From: Niabella sp.
GTDB lineage: Bacteria; Bacteroidota; Bacteroidia; Chitinophagales; Chitinophagaceae
DNA length: 64,000 nt
Assembly: GCA_017744715.1 (NCBI GenBank)
Contig: JAGIAT010000013.1
Coordinates: 62,001-126,000, forward strand
Reading direction: 5' to 3'
In this document: positions 8,821-17,386 of the stretch, piece after piece
How the letters are laid out: each line of letters opens with the position of its first letter
Position numbering within the stretch: the first letter of the stretch is position 1
Program-made: the position numbers and the translations under genes
Notes under the pieces: model-generated
Told to the model about the DNA's origin: nothing
The model's input: only the letters and a program-made list of their open reading frames with translations
Databases searched by the model: none

Positions 8821-11800
8821 ATGAATCAACGACATCGCATTCCTTTGAACCGCTGTTTATTGCGGTATTGCATGCTGCTTATAGGAGGCATTTGCATAGG
8901 AGCCGTTTATGAGCCGGCATTTTGTAACACCATTTCCCCGGCCATAAACGGAATGCAGGATACCATTCCCGCTAAAAGCTGGGTGTTGCATGGCTCCGTA
9001 AAGGATGAGGCCGGTAAACCCGTTCCCGGGGCTACCGTACGCGTATTACGTGCGGGTGCCAGGAGCAGTGTCACCGACCGGTCCGGAAATTTCATCATTG
9101 AAATGAATGATGCGCAGGATTCCCTGGAAGTATCCTTCGTGGGGTATCAGACACAACGGCTGGTGCCCGGCGAGCAACGTACGGTTACCATAACACTGCT
9201 GCCCGATGAGGCCGGCCGGCAACTGGAAGAGGTGGTGGTAAACACCGGGTATATGACCCAGCGGAAGGCCGATCTTACAGGGGCCGTGTCTATTGTATCT
9301 GCCAAAGAGCTTACCAAAGGACAGGGCGTTACCAACGTGCTGCAGTCGTTGCAGGGGGTAGTACCCGGGTTGCATATTACCACGGATGGCAACCCCACGG
9401 GTAATGTAGGCGTAGAGCTGAGAGGGCTAACCTCTATCAGAGGCGGCGCGCCGCTGATTGTAATAGATGGTGTGCCCAGCTATATGAATTTAAGAGATAT
9501 TAACCCCAATAATATCGCTTCCATACAAGTACTGAAAGATGCCTACTCCGCCAGCATTTATGGTACCCAGGGCGGGGCGGGGGTTATTTTGATCGAGACA
9601 AAAAAAGGCAAGGCCGGCAGAACAAAAGTAGACTACAGCACCACGATGGGTTTTGCCGAATTGCATAATAAACCCCAAATGCTGAACACCCAGCAATACG
9701 GGCAGGCGATATGGCAGGCTTATGTAAATACAGATGCCACTGCAACTGAGGACGATGTTAAAAAGGCGATCCGGTTTTACGACTATCAATGGCATAGAGA
9801 TGCCAACGGGATTCCCGTTTTGGATAAAGTAACACCGGTCAAATACCTGAATGCGGATTCTACCATGCTTTCAGCCAATACCAACTGGTTAGATGCTATT
9901 TCGCAGCGGGGGCTGCAGCAGGAGCATCAGCTAACGGTATCCAGCGGCAGTGAAAAAGCCAGTTCTTTATTTTCACTGAACTATACCGAAAATCAGGGAA
10001 CGCAGATCCATACCGGGTTTAAGCGGTTTACGGGCCGTGTAAACACCGAATATAAGTTGTTTGATAACCGGGTTACTATTGGTGAAAACCTGGAAGCATC
10101 GCATTTGATCGAACGCAATATGAACGTGATGCACCAGGCATTAATAGAACCTCCCATTGTGCCGGTATATACTACCACCGGCGGATGGGGCGGATCTGCA
10201 GTAGCGCTGGGAATGGATGATTACTGGAACCCGGTGCGCGACCTTACCCTTAACAAGAACAACGGGAATAACTACAATAAGCTGTTTGGAGATGTTCACG
10301 CCAGTATCCGGGTACTGAAAGATTTTGTATTGCGTACCCAGTTGGGGTTGATTTATACCGATGGGTATCACCGGAATATTCAGTTCACTTTTAAGGAAGG
10401 AGGAGGAAAGCTCAACGATAAAAACAGCGTGGATCAACGATACTGGAGAGAGGCGGCTTTTGATTGGACCAATACGTTGACGTACAATCTCAGGAGGGAT
10501 AAACATAACCTGGATGTTCTGGCGGGTATAGAGGCAAATAAATACACGACAGAGACCTCGCAAATTGGCCGCCAGGGTCTGGCTTTTGAAAATTATGATT
10601 TTGCCTATGTCAGTACGGCAACAGGTAATACGATTATAAATAGTTACCAGGATGGTGGCAGCGGCGGCGATAAATACAACCTGCTGTCTTATTTCGGAAA
10701 ATTTAACTACGCCTTTAACTCCAGGTATTTATTGTCCGGCTCACTGCGTTATGATGGCTCGTCGAAATTTGGCGTCAACAACCGCTTTGCCTTGTTCCCC
10801 GCTATTTCTGCCGGCTGGCGCGTGAGCCAGGAAGATTTTTTAAAGGATAATGCAGTGCTGTCCGACTTAAAGTTAAGAGCCAGCTGGGGCCGGAACGGCA
10901 GCCTGGCCAACATCAACTCACTGAATGCACAAACGTATTTCCGCCCGGATTATAATTTCACTTCTTACGCCATTGGCGGCAGCGAAACCGGTAGCCTGCC
11001 TTCCGGGTTCTTCAAGGTGCAAACCGGTAATCCCAATTTAAGATGGGAAACTACCACACAAACCAATATAGGCCTTGATTTTGGATTCCTGCAACAACAC
11101 TTAGTGGGTACGCTGGACTTTTACCGGAAACATACAGACGGTATGCTGATTCAGCCGCCCTACCTGGGTACCATTGGTGAAGGGGGATATCAGTTTATCA
11201 ACGCAGCCAATATGACCAACAAAGGTGTGGAATTAACCCTTACCTACAGCAGCAACACGGCCAGGGACTTTAACTACCGGTTGCAGGGGAATGTTGCGTA
11301 CAATAAAAACGTAGTCAATGATCTGCCTTCTACCGTTACCTATTCATGGGGTGGAACGGTACAAAAACAGGATGGCATCGCCGGTCATCCCTGGGGTGCG
11401 GTATATGGATTTATAGCGGATGGCCTTTTCCAAAACCAGTCTGAAGTAGATCAGTGGGCTGATCAGCCGGGTAAAGGTATTGGCCGCATACGGTATAAAG
11501 ATATTTCCGGGCCGGATGGAAAACCCGATGGCAAAATTGATGATAACTATGACCGTGTATGGATCAGTGATGGAGGACGGCCAAAGTTTGAATATGGGTT
11601 AAATGTAAACCTGGCATATAAAAATTTTGATTTTACGATGTTCTGGCAGGGCGTGGCAGGTGTAAAAGTGTATAACGGCTGGAAAAGTTACAGCGACTTC
11701 TGGAATGTTTGGATCCAAAACGGATTTAATCATCCCACCCGTGTGCTGGATGCCTGGACGCCCACCAACACCAGCTCCACCATTCCGGCACTGTCGTGGA

Positions 11801-12078
11801 ATAACGCAAACGGAGAGCTGAGAACCTCCACGTATTTTATAGAACCCGGCCAGTATGTAAAACTGAGAAACCTGCAACTCGACTACAGTTTACCCCAATC
11901 ATTGATTTCCAAAATCAGTATGGATCGTATCTATGTATTTGTGATGGGGCAAAACCTGCTGATACTGAAAAGTAAGAAATACACAGGGCTTGATCCGGAA
12001 AATCCGGAGGGGAATGATTATGCCAATCCTTATGTGATTCCGAGAGTTTTTAAAGCAGGCATTCAAGTATCTTTTTAA
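8821..12078 (+). CDS. SusC/RagA-type TonB-linked outer-membrane transporter (operon 2)
   Basis: A 1085-residue TonB-dependent glycan transporter. The start at 8821 (MNQRHRIPLNRCLLRYC) is preferred to the in-frame ATG at 8779. It matches the N-terminus of the SusC at 1204 (MNQKRTLPLRRSSWRYC), gives a normal signal peptide, and lies downstream of the candidate -7 box. Domains: signal (1-36), carboxypeptidase-D-like domain (KSWVLHGSVKDEAGKPVPGA, VTDRSGNF, VGYQTQ), TonB-box region (LEEVVVNTGYMTQRK), plug with VIDGVPSYMNLRDINPNNIA and QVLKDAYSASIYGTQGGAGV, then the barrel. The N-terminal 140 residues are close to the paralogue while the barrel has diverged, so the two systems may bind different forms of one glycan. 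Confidence 0.95.
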   Translation: MNQRHRIPLNRCLLRYCMLLIGGICIGAVYEPAFCNTISPAINGMQDTIPAKSWVLHGSVKDEAGKPVPGATVRVLRAGARSSVTDRSGNFIIEMNDAQDSLEVSFVGYQTQRLVPGEQRTVTITLLPDEAGRQLEEVVVNTGYMTQRKADLTGAVSIVSAKELTKGQGVTNVLQSLQGVVPGLHITTDGNPTGNVGVELRGLTSIRGGAPLIVIDGVPSYMNLRDINPNNIASIQVLKDAYSASIYGTQGGAGVILIETKKGKAGRTKVDYSTTMGFAELHNKPQMLNTQQYGQAIWQAYVNTDATATEDDVKKAIRFYDYQWHRDANGIPVLDKVTPVKYLNADSTMLSANTNWLDAISQRGLQQEHQLTVSSGSEKASSLFSLNYTENQGTQIHTGFKRFTGRVNTEYKLFDNRVTIGENLEASHLIERNMNVMHQALIEPPIVPVYTTTGGWGGSAVALGMDDYWNPVRDLTLNKNNGNNYNKLFGDVHASIRVLKDFVLRTQLGLIYTDGYHRNIQFTFKEGGGKLNDKNSVDQRYWREAAFDWTNTLTYNLRRDKHNLDVLAGIEANKYTTETSQIGRQGLAFENYDFAYVSTATGNTIINSYQDGGSGGDKYNLLSYFGKFNYAFNSRYLLSGSLRYDGSSKFGVNNRFALFPAISAGWRVSQEDFLKDNAVLSDLKLRASWGRNGSLANINSLNAQTYFRPDYNFTSYAIGGSETGSLPSGFFKVQTGNPNLRWETTTQTNIGLDFGFLQQHLVGTLDFYRKHTDGMLIQPPYLGTIGEGGYQFINAANMTNKGVELTLTYSSNTARDFNYRLQGNVAYNKNVVNDLPSTVTYSWGGTVQKQDGIAGHPWGAVYGFIADGLFQNQSEVDQWADQPGKGIGRIRYKDISGPDGKPDGKIDDNYDRVWISDGGRPKFEYGLNVNLAYKNFDFTMFWQGVAGVKVYNGWKSYSDFWNVWIQNGFNHPTRVLDAWTPTNTSSTIPALSWNNANGELRTSTYFIEPGQYVKLRNLQLDYSLPQSLISKISMDRIYVFVMGQNLLILKSKKYTGLDPENPEGNDYANPYVIPRVFKAGIQVSF

Positions 12079-12084
12079 TTAAAA

Positions 12085-13839
12085 ATGAAACTGATGAAAA
12101 AGCATTTAGTATACATAGTATGGGTAACCCTGTTAGTTTCAGCAACAGGGTGTAAAAAATTCCTGGACGTAACACCACAGGGCGTTGTAACGGTAGATAA
12201 CGTGAGCACGCCGGATAAAGTGGACGGACTGGTCATTGCAGCCTATGCCTGGCTGCCGCATGAAGGCACTATTAACGGCCGTATGAGTCCCTGGCTGGCC
12301 GATATAAAATCCGATGATTCCTATAAAGGCGGCGGGGGCATTGGCGACCAGTTACCCTGGTACCAGTGGGAGGTTTTTACATTAAATAATGCCAATACCG
12401 GCAACAATGATGGCATCTGGTATGCCGAATACCAGGGGGTATCCCGGTGCAATACGGCTATAAAAGCATTAAGCAGTATCAATGAAGCGGATTATCCTGC
12501 CAAGCAGCAGCGCATTGCCGAAATGAAATTTTTGCGGGGCTATTTTTTCCTGAATCTGAAACGCTGGTATAAATGGATCCCTTATTTTGATGAAAGCCTT
12601 CCGGTAGATTCTATACGAACGGTTCCCAACAGGCCCGCTGGTGCTACCAATGACCTGGCGATCTGGCAGAATATCTATAATGATTTTGATGCGGCCGCCA
12701 AAGTATTACCGGCCAATCAGCAGGAACCCGGCCGTCCCACAAAATACGCGGCGCAGGCACTGATGCTGGAAAGCCTGATGTGGATGGCCTATGAACAGGA
12801 TATGAGCAATAAAGTGGTTAATATCAATAAAGAAACGCTGAATAAGGCATTGCCCATTGCAGATGGCATCATCAGCAGCGGGAAATACAGCCTGGCGCCG
12901 GATTATGCGATCAACTTTCTTTTTGATTATGATAACAAATCACCGGAATCCATTTTTGAATGGCAATATTCGCACAGTGATGGTACCCCTAATGGTAACT
13001 TAAATGGCGGTACGCCGCTGAACGCGCCCTGGTGGCCGCCCAGTTTCAGTTGTTGCGATTTTCATAAGGCATCGTATAATATGGTGAATGCTTTTAAAAC
13101 AGATGCAAAAGGCATTCCGATGTTTGATGACTATAATGACCAGGATATTACCCCGGCAAACCGGGGCACCTACTTCAGCAGTAATAAATGGGATCCCCGC
13201 ATTGGCCATACGGTAGCCATACCCGGCTTGCCCTGGAAATACCAGCAGAACTTATTGTTCGACAGCAGCGGGTCGCGGGATCCGGCTACATTTGGCTATT
13301 TTAATTCGCTTAAGGAAAACGTGGAATCCAATTCTCCTGGATTGGTGAACCTGTTCTGGATGTGGAATTCCAAGAATGAAATTGCTATACGATACGACCG
13401 GATCCTGCTTCAGAAAGCAGAGATCCTTATCCGGCTGGGAAGGGAGCAGGAGGCATTGCCCATCATTAATTCCATCCGGCAGCGGGCTGCAAACAGCACG
13501 GGGCGGCTGAAATTTTCAAATGGTACGCCTACGTTACCTTACAACATCAGCTTATATATCAATGGTGTCAATTGCAACTGGACCAATGATTTTGCCTGGA
13601 AGGCGCTGATGTTTGAAAACCGGCTGGAATTTGGTATGGAAGGCATACGATGGTACGACCTGGTTCGATGGGGTATTGCCGCGCAAACCTTAAATGCGTA
13701 TTTTGCCAAAGAATTGCCACGGGGCAGGTCATGGCTGAAGGATGGTAAATTTGCTACCGGGCGTGATGAGTTTATGCCCATTCCACAACCGCAGATAAAC
13801 TATGCGTTTGGGATGTATCAGCAAAATCCGGGGTACTAA
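12085..13839 (+). CDS. SusD/RagB-type glycan-binding lipoprotein (operon 2)
   Basis: A 584-residue SusD homologue that begins 6 bases after the SusC stop. The lipoprotein signal ends at SATGCKKFLD. The SusD pattern continues with LDVTPQGVVTVDN, a helical repeat region (EMKFLRGYFFLNLKRWYKWIP), and the C-terminal signature ILLQKAEILIRLGREQEA, FENRLEFGMEGIRWYDLVRW and FMPIPQPQINYAFG. It should act with the SusC at 8821 in outer-membrane glycan capture. Trp- and Tyr-rich segments between residues 90 and 120 may line the ligand face, which is speculation. Confidence 0.95.
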   Translation: MKLMKKHLVYIVWVTLLVSATGCKKFLDVTPQGVVTVDNVSTPDKVDGLVIAAYAWLPHEGTINGRMSPWLADIKSDDSYKGGGGIGDQLPWYQWEVFTLNNANTGNNDGIWYAEYQGVSRCNTAIKALSSINEADYPAKQQRIAEMKFLRGYFFLNLKRWYKWIPYFDESLPVDSIRTVPNRPAGATNDLAIWQNIYNDFDAAAKVLPANQQEPGRPTKYAAQALMLESLMWMAYEQDMSNKVVNINKETLNKALPIADGIISSGKYSLAPDYAINFLFDYDNKSPESIFEWQYSHSDGTPNGNLNGGTPLNAPWWPPSFSCCDFHKASYNMVNAFKTDAKGIPMFDDYNDQDITPANRGTYFSSNKWDPRIGHTVAIPGLPWKYQQNLLFDSSGSRDPATFGYFNSLKENVESNSPGLVNLFWMWNSKNEIAIRYDRILLQKAEILIRLGREQEALPIINSIRQRAANSTGRLKFSNGTPTLPYNISLYINGVNCNWTNDFAWKALMFENRLEFGMEGIRWYDLVRWGIAAQTLNAYFAKELPRGRSWLKDGKFATGRDEFMPIPQPQINYAFGMYQQNPGY

Positions 13840-13840
13840 T

Positions 13841-14311
13841 ATGAAATATGTTCTTTGTCTGTTTTTTTTCCTTTGTTCGGGGGATGCTGCCTTTTCCCAA
13901 AAGGACAGGGCAGCGATCCCTCCCTTTAAGATCCGCTTAACGAACGGAGAGGGGTTTACCTATAAACAGGTAGATAAAAGCAAACCGCTGCTACTTATTT
14001 ATTTTTCGCCTTCCTGTGAGCATTGCAAGGCATTTACCGAGGCATTGCTAAAGCAAAAAACAAAATGGGCAAATAAACAGATCGTAATGATCTCCTATGT
14101 GCATATCAGGGACGTGCAGGCGTTTGACCGGTTGTATCATTTGTCGGAGCATCCGGCGATAAAAATCGGATCAGAAGGGCAAACGTTTATTGTACAGCAA
14201 TACTACCAGATCCGGCACTTTCCTTTTGTGGCGCTGTTTAACAAACAGGGACGGTTAATAAAAACAATAAGGGATACGTCAGCTCCGGAGGCTATGGTGC
14301 GGGCGCTGTAA
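13841..14311 (+). CDS. Small exported thioredoxin-like protein
   Basis: A 156-residue protein with a cleavable signal (MKYVLCLFFFLCSGDAAFSQ) and a thioredoxin fold. Residues 51-62 hold LIYFSPSCEHCK with a Cys59-x-x-Cys62 redox pair, and Pro128 in RHFPFVALF sits where thioredoxins have the cis-proline. It resembles TlpA/redoxin-type periplasmic thiol oxidoreductases. The start at 13841 is taken because the earlier in-frame ATG at 13802 lies inside SusD and would spoil the signal peptide; only one base separates it from the SusD stop. Coupling to a SusC/SusD operon suggests help with disulfides of the exported enzymes, which is inference. Confidence 0.75.
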   Translation: MKYVLCLFFFLCSGDAAFSQKDRAAIPPFKIRLTNGEGFTYKQVDKSKPLLLIYFSPSCEHCKAFTEALLKQKTKWANKQIVMISYVHIRDVQAFDRLYHLSEHPAIKIGSEGQTFIVQQYYQIRHFPFVALFNKQGRLIKTIRDTSAPEAMVRAL

Positions 14312-14436
14312 TGATCACTGGAAGTAGCATGTTAAGGCAAAACATTGTATGGAAGACTATGTAGATAAAAATACGGATGCGCGGGTAAAACAAGATATGA
14401 GCGATATTGCATGTAATGAGCAGGCTGATAAAATAT

Positions 14437-16506
14437 ATGAAGTATAAATGGTTGATGGCGGTTTTTTTCCTGTTACCGGTTTGCATGGTGAGGGCAGCAG
14501 AACCCGTTCCCGGGCAATTCCGGATGTATATAAAAGAGATCCGTTCCGATAGGATCGGAAATACACCGGGTACTATTACATACCAGGCGGTTTCCCCAGA
14601 TCGCCTGTACGTGCGCATTAGCTGGAACCTTCCGGCAGCGGTATCTCAGGATTCTCTGAATGTATCGGTGCTGCCCGCATTTACACCCGGTTTTAACTGG
14701 GCGCCGTTGCTCACACCTGAAAAACATCATGTGATTGCGCAACACGTGTTCCGGGCTCCGGCGTTGATTGTGGCCAACAATGCAAAAGTATTGTCGGTGG
14801 TGCCGGATCTTGATCTGCTGCAAAGCAATCCGGCTGTGCCCTGGTATATGGATATGGATGCGCTCAAAAATCAACTGGTACTGGGCATGGGCAACACCAC
14901 TGTAAAAGAGCATGTGCTGTTTACAAGATCGCCGGGCGCAGTGTTTCCAAAGGGAACGGTGTCGCTGGGTTTCTATTGCCTGGTTTCAGAAAAAAAGGAG
15001 GCACTCCAAAATCCGTTTCAGCAAACGGTATCGTTTTTATGGAACAAATGGGGCGCGCCGCTCTACCGGAAAGGAGCGCCGCTGCCGCGTGCCGACCTGG
15101 ATCCCTATGTAAAGCAAACCTATGAATGGGCATTTAAGAACTGGCGTCCGGCCGTTTGGCAGGAGTTGGAACTGAACGGGAAAAAAGTAGGCGCCCCGGT
15201 ATTCATTGTAAATATGACGCAAAGTCCCAATTATACCGGCATCCCCAATCAACGGGAGTTTCGCTCCATCTGGAACCAGGCCTGGTTCAATTCATTGCGC
15301 TCTGCCCAGGGACTGTACCGTTATGCCAGAAGAACAGGTAACGACTCGCTGAAGCGGTATGCCCTGCAAACAAAGGAACTGGCACTTTCCTTTCCGCAAC
15401 AGCAGGGCTTTTTCAAAAGCGTGGTGGCCACTGAAATGGAATCGGTTACGGTTGATGGCAAACAGTATATGCGTTCCAAAGGATGGGATACCCGTTACTG
15501 GGGGAATTCCAATCGCAATCCCTATACCTGGGATGCGCGTATAGCACCCTATCATATTGCCGATATGAGCTTTACCGCATATTGGATGCTGGTGTGGTAC
15601 AGCGAGCTGGAAAAAGACCGGCGCTTACTGGATTATGCGGACGCTTATGCAAAGGCATTGATCCGCCTGCAGGACAACGATGGTTTTTTTCCCGCCTGGC
15701 TGGATCTGAACAGTATGAAACCGATGCAGCATCTCAACCGCTCACCGGAAACCAGTATATCCGTAACATTTTTATTAAAGCTGTATGCCGTTACCGGAGA
15801 TCAACGTTATCGCAACAGTGCCGTAAAAGCACTGAATGCGGTTATGAAAAATAACATCCGGCAGGGGCAATGGGAAGATTTTGAAACCTATTGGTCCTGT
15901 AGCCGCATCGGCAGTGAAGAATGGGTAGGGAAAAAGATCCCCCGGAACAATATGTATAAGCAAAATAATTTTTCTGTCTTCTGGACGGCACAGGCGCTAC
16001 TGGAGATGTACCGGATTACCGGGGAAAAAAAGTATCTTGTTACCGGACAGCGTACGCTGGATGAATTGCTGATGTGGCAGGCTGTATGGCAGCCGCCGTA
16101 TATGGCGGTACACACCCTGGGCGGTTTTGGTGTAATGAATGGCGATGCCGAGTGGAATGATTCCCGGCAAAGCCTGTTTGCGGAACTGATCCTTCAATAC
16201 GGACAGTTACTGCATCGCAAGGATTACAATCAGCGCTCGATTGCGGCCCTCAAGGCTTCCTTTGTAATGATGTATACCCCGTTAAACCCGGGCACGATGC
16301 AGCAGTGGCAGGCCCGATGGCCTTTTTTTAACGCAAAGGATTATGGGTTTATGATGGAGAACTACGGACACGGCGGGGTTACCGATGCGCAGGGACTGGG
16401 TATCGGGGAGTTTACCATTTATGATTGGGGCAACGGTGCAGCAGCAGAAGCCTATAACCGGATCTATGATCATTTTGGAGCCGGATTGTTCCGTACAGCT
16501 TTTTAA
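14437..16506 (+). CDS. Secreted (alpha/alpha)-toroid-like protein of unknown family
   Basis: A 689-residue exported protein. The start at 14437 gives a good signal (MKYKWLMAVFFLLPVCMVRA); an in-frame ATG at 14407 would add ten poor residues. No family was recognised with confidence. The first 200 residues look beta-rich. From about 230 on, aromatic helical repeats dominate (WNQAWFNSLRSAQGLYRYAR, SISVTFLLKLYAVTGDQRYR, FSVFWTAQALLEMYRITGEKK), the look of a six-hairpin glycosidase or polysaccharide-lyase toroid. Candidate acidic residues occur in RSPETSIS, GDAEWNDSRQSLF and GIGEFTIYDWGNG. Its position behind SusC/SusD suggests a glycan-cleaving role. No activity can be assigned. Confidence 0.6.
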   Translation: MKYKWLMAVFFLLPVCMVRAAEPVPGQFRMYIKEIRSDRIGNTPGTITYQAVSPDRLYVRISWNLPAAVSQDSLNVSVLPAFTPGFNWAPLLTPEKHHVIAQHVFRAPALIVANNAKVLSVVPDLDLLQSNPAVPWYMDMDALKNQLVLGMGNTTVKEHVLFTRSPGAVFPKGTVSLGFYCLVSEKKEALQNPFQQTVSFLWNKWGAPLYRKGAPLPRADLDPYVKQTYEWAFKNWRPAVWQELELNGKKVGAPVFIVNMTQSPNYTGIPNQREFRSIWNQAWFNSLRSAQGLYRYARRTGNDSLKRYALQTKELALSFPQQQGFFKSVVATEMESVTVDGKQYMRSKGWDTRYWGNSNRNPYTWDARIAPYHIADMSFTAYWMLVWYSELEKDRRLLDYADAYAKALIRLQDNDGFFPAWLDLNSMKPMQHLNRSPETSISVTFLLKLYAVTGDQRYRNSAVKALNAVMKNNIRQGQWEDFETYWSCSRIGSEEWVGKKIPRNNMYKQNNFSVFWTAQALLEMYRITGEKKYLVTGQRTLDELLMWQAVWQPPYMAVHTLGGFGVMNGDAEWNDSRQSLFAELILQYGQLLHRKDYNQRSIAALKASFVMMYTPLNPGTMQQWQARWPFFNAKDYGFMMENYGHGGVTDAQGLGIGEFTIYDWGNGAAAEAYNRIYDHFGAGLFRTAF

Positions 16507-16559
16507 AGGCAGGAACGTCCTGTGAAAACACAGGCTTCAGATATGAAAATGTATAGTAT

Positions 16560-16571
16560 TTAAACGATTAA
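16560..16571. promoter_or_regulatory. Operator-like site 5 (aquaporin operon)
   Basis: Fifth copy of TTAAACGATTAA, here followed by ACT instead of GCT. It lies only 14 bases before the aquaporin ATG and directly abuts TATCTTGG, a weak -7-like sequence at 16574-16581, so a bound protein would cover the promoter. A small hairpin (CCTGTG-AAAA-CACAGG, 16519-16534) lies between it and the preceding gene. Confidence 0.6.
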
Positions 16572-16585
16572 ACTATCTTGGTGGC

Positions 16586-17386
16586 ATGCGGAGTTTGCTG
16601 AATGAATTTCTGGGAGAACTGGCCGGTACTTTTACAGTGGTCTTTCTGGGTTGTGGCGCGGTGGCCGTTTCCCTGCTATTTAACGGACTGCCCCATATCA
16701 CTGCCATTGCTGCGGTGTGGGGTATAGCGGTTGTAATGGCCATATATCTCTTCCGGTCTGTATGCAGCGCACATTTCAATCCTGCCGTAAGTGTGGCCAT
16801 GGTTATTGCCGGCAGGTTCAATAAACGCAAGCTGTGGTGGTATTTTATAGCCCAGCTTAGCGGCGCCATGGTGGCAGCCGTTATGCTGTACCTGCTGTTC
16901 AGGGGATCCATAATCGCGTATGAGCGCGCGCATGCCATTGTAAGAGGTACGCCCGGATCTGCAACCCTGGCGCGGATGTTTGGAGAATGCTATGCACCGA
17001 ACCCCGTGCTGCTGGCGATGCTTGCCGAATGTGCCGGCACCTTTTTGTTAACCGCCGGTATTTTTATGGTTACCCACGAGCAACCGGGTAAAAAAAATCG
17101 TTTTGCATATGCACCGTTATCTATCGGCATTTTGTTAGCGTTGCTTATTTGTGTTTTTGCATCGGTTACACAAGCGGGGTTTAATCCTGCACGGGATTTT
17201 GGTCCGCGGTGTATTGCATTCTTATGCGGATGGAGGACGGCTGCATTCCCGGACGAGGCAGGCGGTTTTTTCTGGGTGTACATCCTGGCTCCGTTTGCCG
17301 GGGCCGCGGCTGCCGCGATGCTTTACAATTATTACCGGAGGCGGTCTGCAGATACCGGATTAAAAATAAAATATGAAAATGAGTAA
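16586..17386 (+). CDS. MIP-family channel, aquaglyceroporin type
   Basis: A 266-residue inner-membrane channel with six membrane helices. Both NPA half-helices are present: SAHFNPAVS (NPA at 65-67) and QAGFNPARDFGPR (NPA at 200-202). The Asp204 after the second NPA-Arg is typical of glycerol facilitators rather than strict water channels. It may pass glycerol, other polyols or small neutral solutes. The start at 16586 sits just before the conserved EFLGELAGTFTVVFLGCG. The operator-like site immediately upstream ties it to the SusC/SusD operons. The downstream GTPase gene overlaps its last 14 bases, so they are translationally coupled. Confidence 0.88.
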   Translation: MRSLLNEFLGELAGTFTVVFLGCGAVAVSLLFNGLPHITAIAAVWGIAVVMAIYLFRSVCSAHFNPAVSVAMVIAGRFNKRKLWWYFIAQLSGAMVAAVMLYLLFRGSIIAYERAHAIVRGTPGSATLARMFGECYAPNPVLLAMLAECAGTFLLTAGIFMVTHEQPGKKNRFAYAPLSIGILLALLICVFASVTQAGFNPARDFGPRCIAFLCGWRTAAFPDEAGGFFWVYILAPFAGAAAAAMLYNYYRRRSADTGLKIKYENE

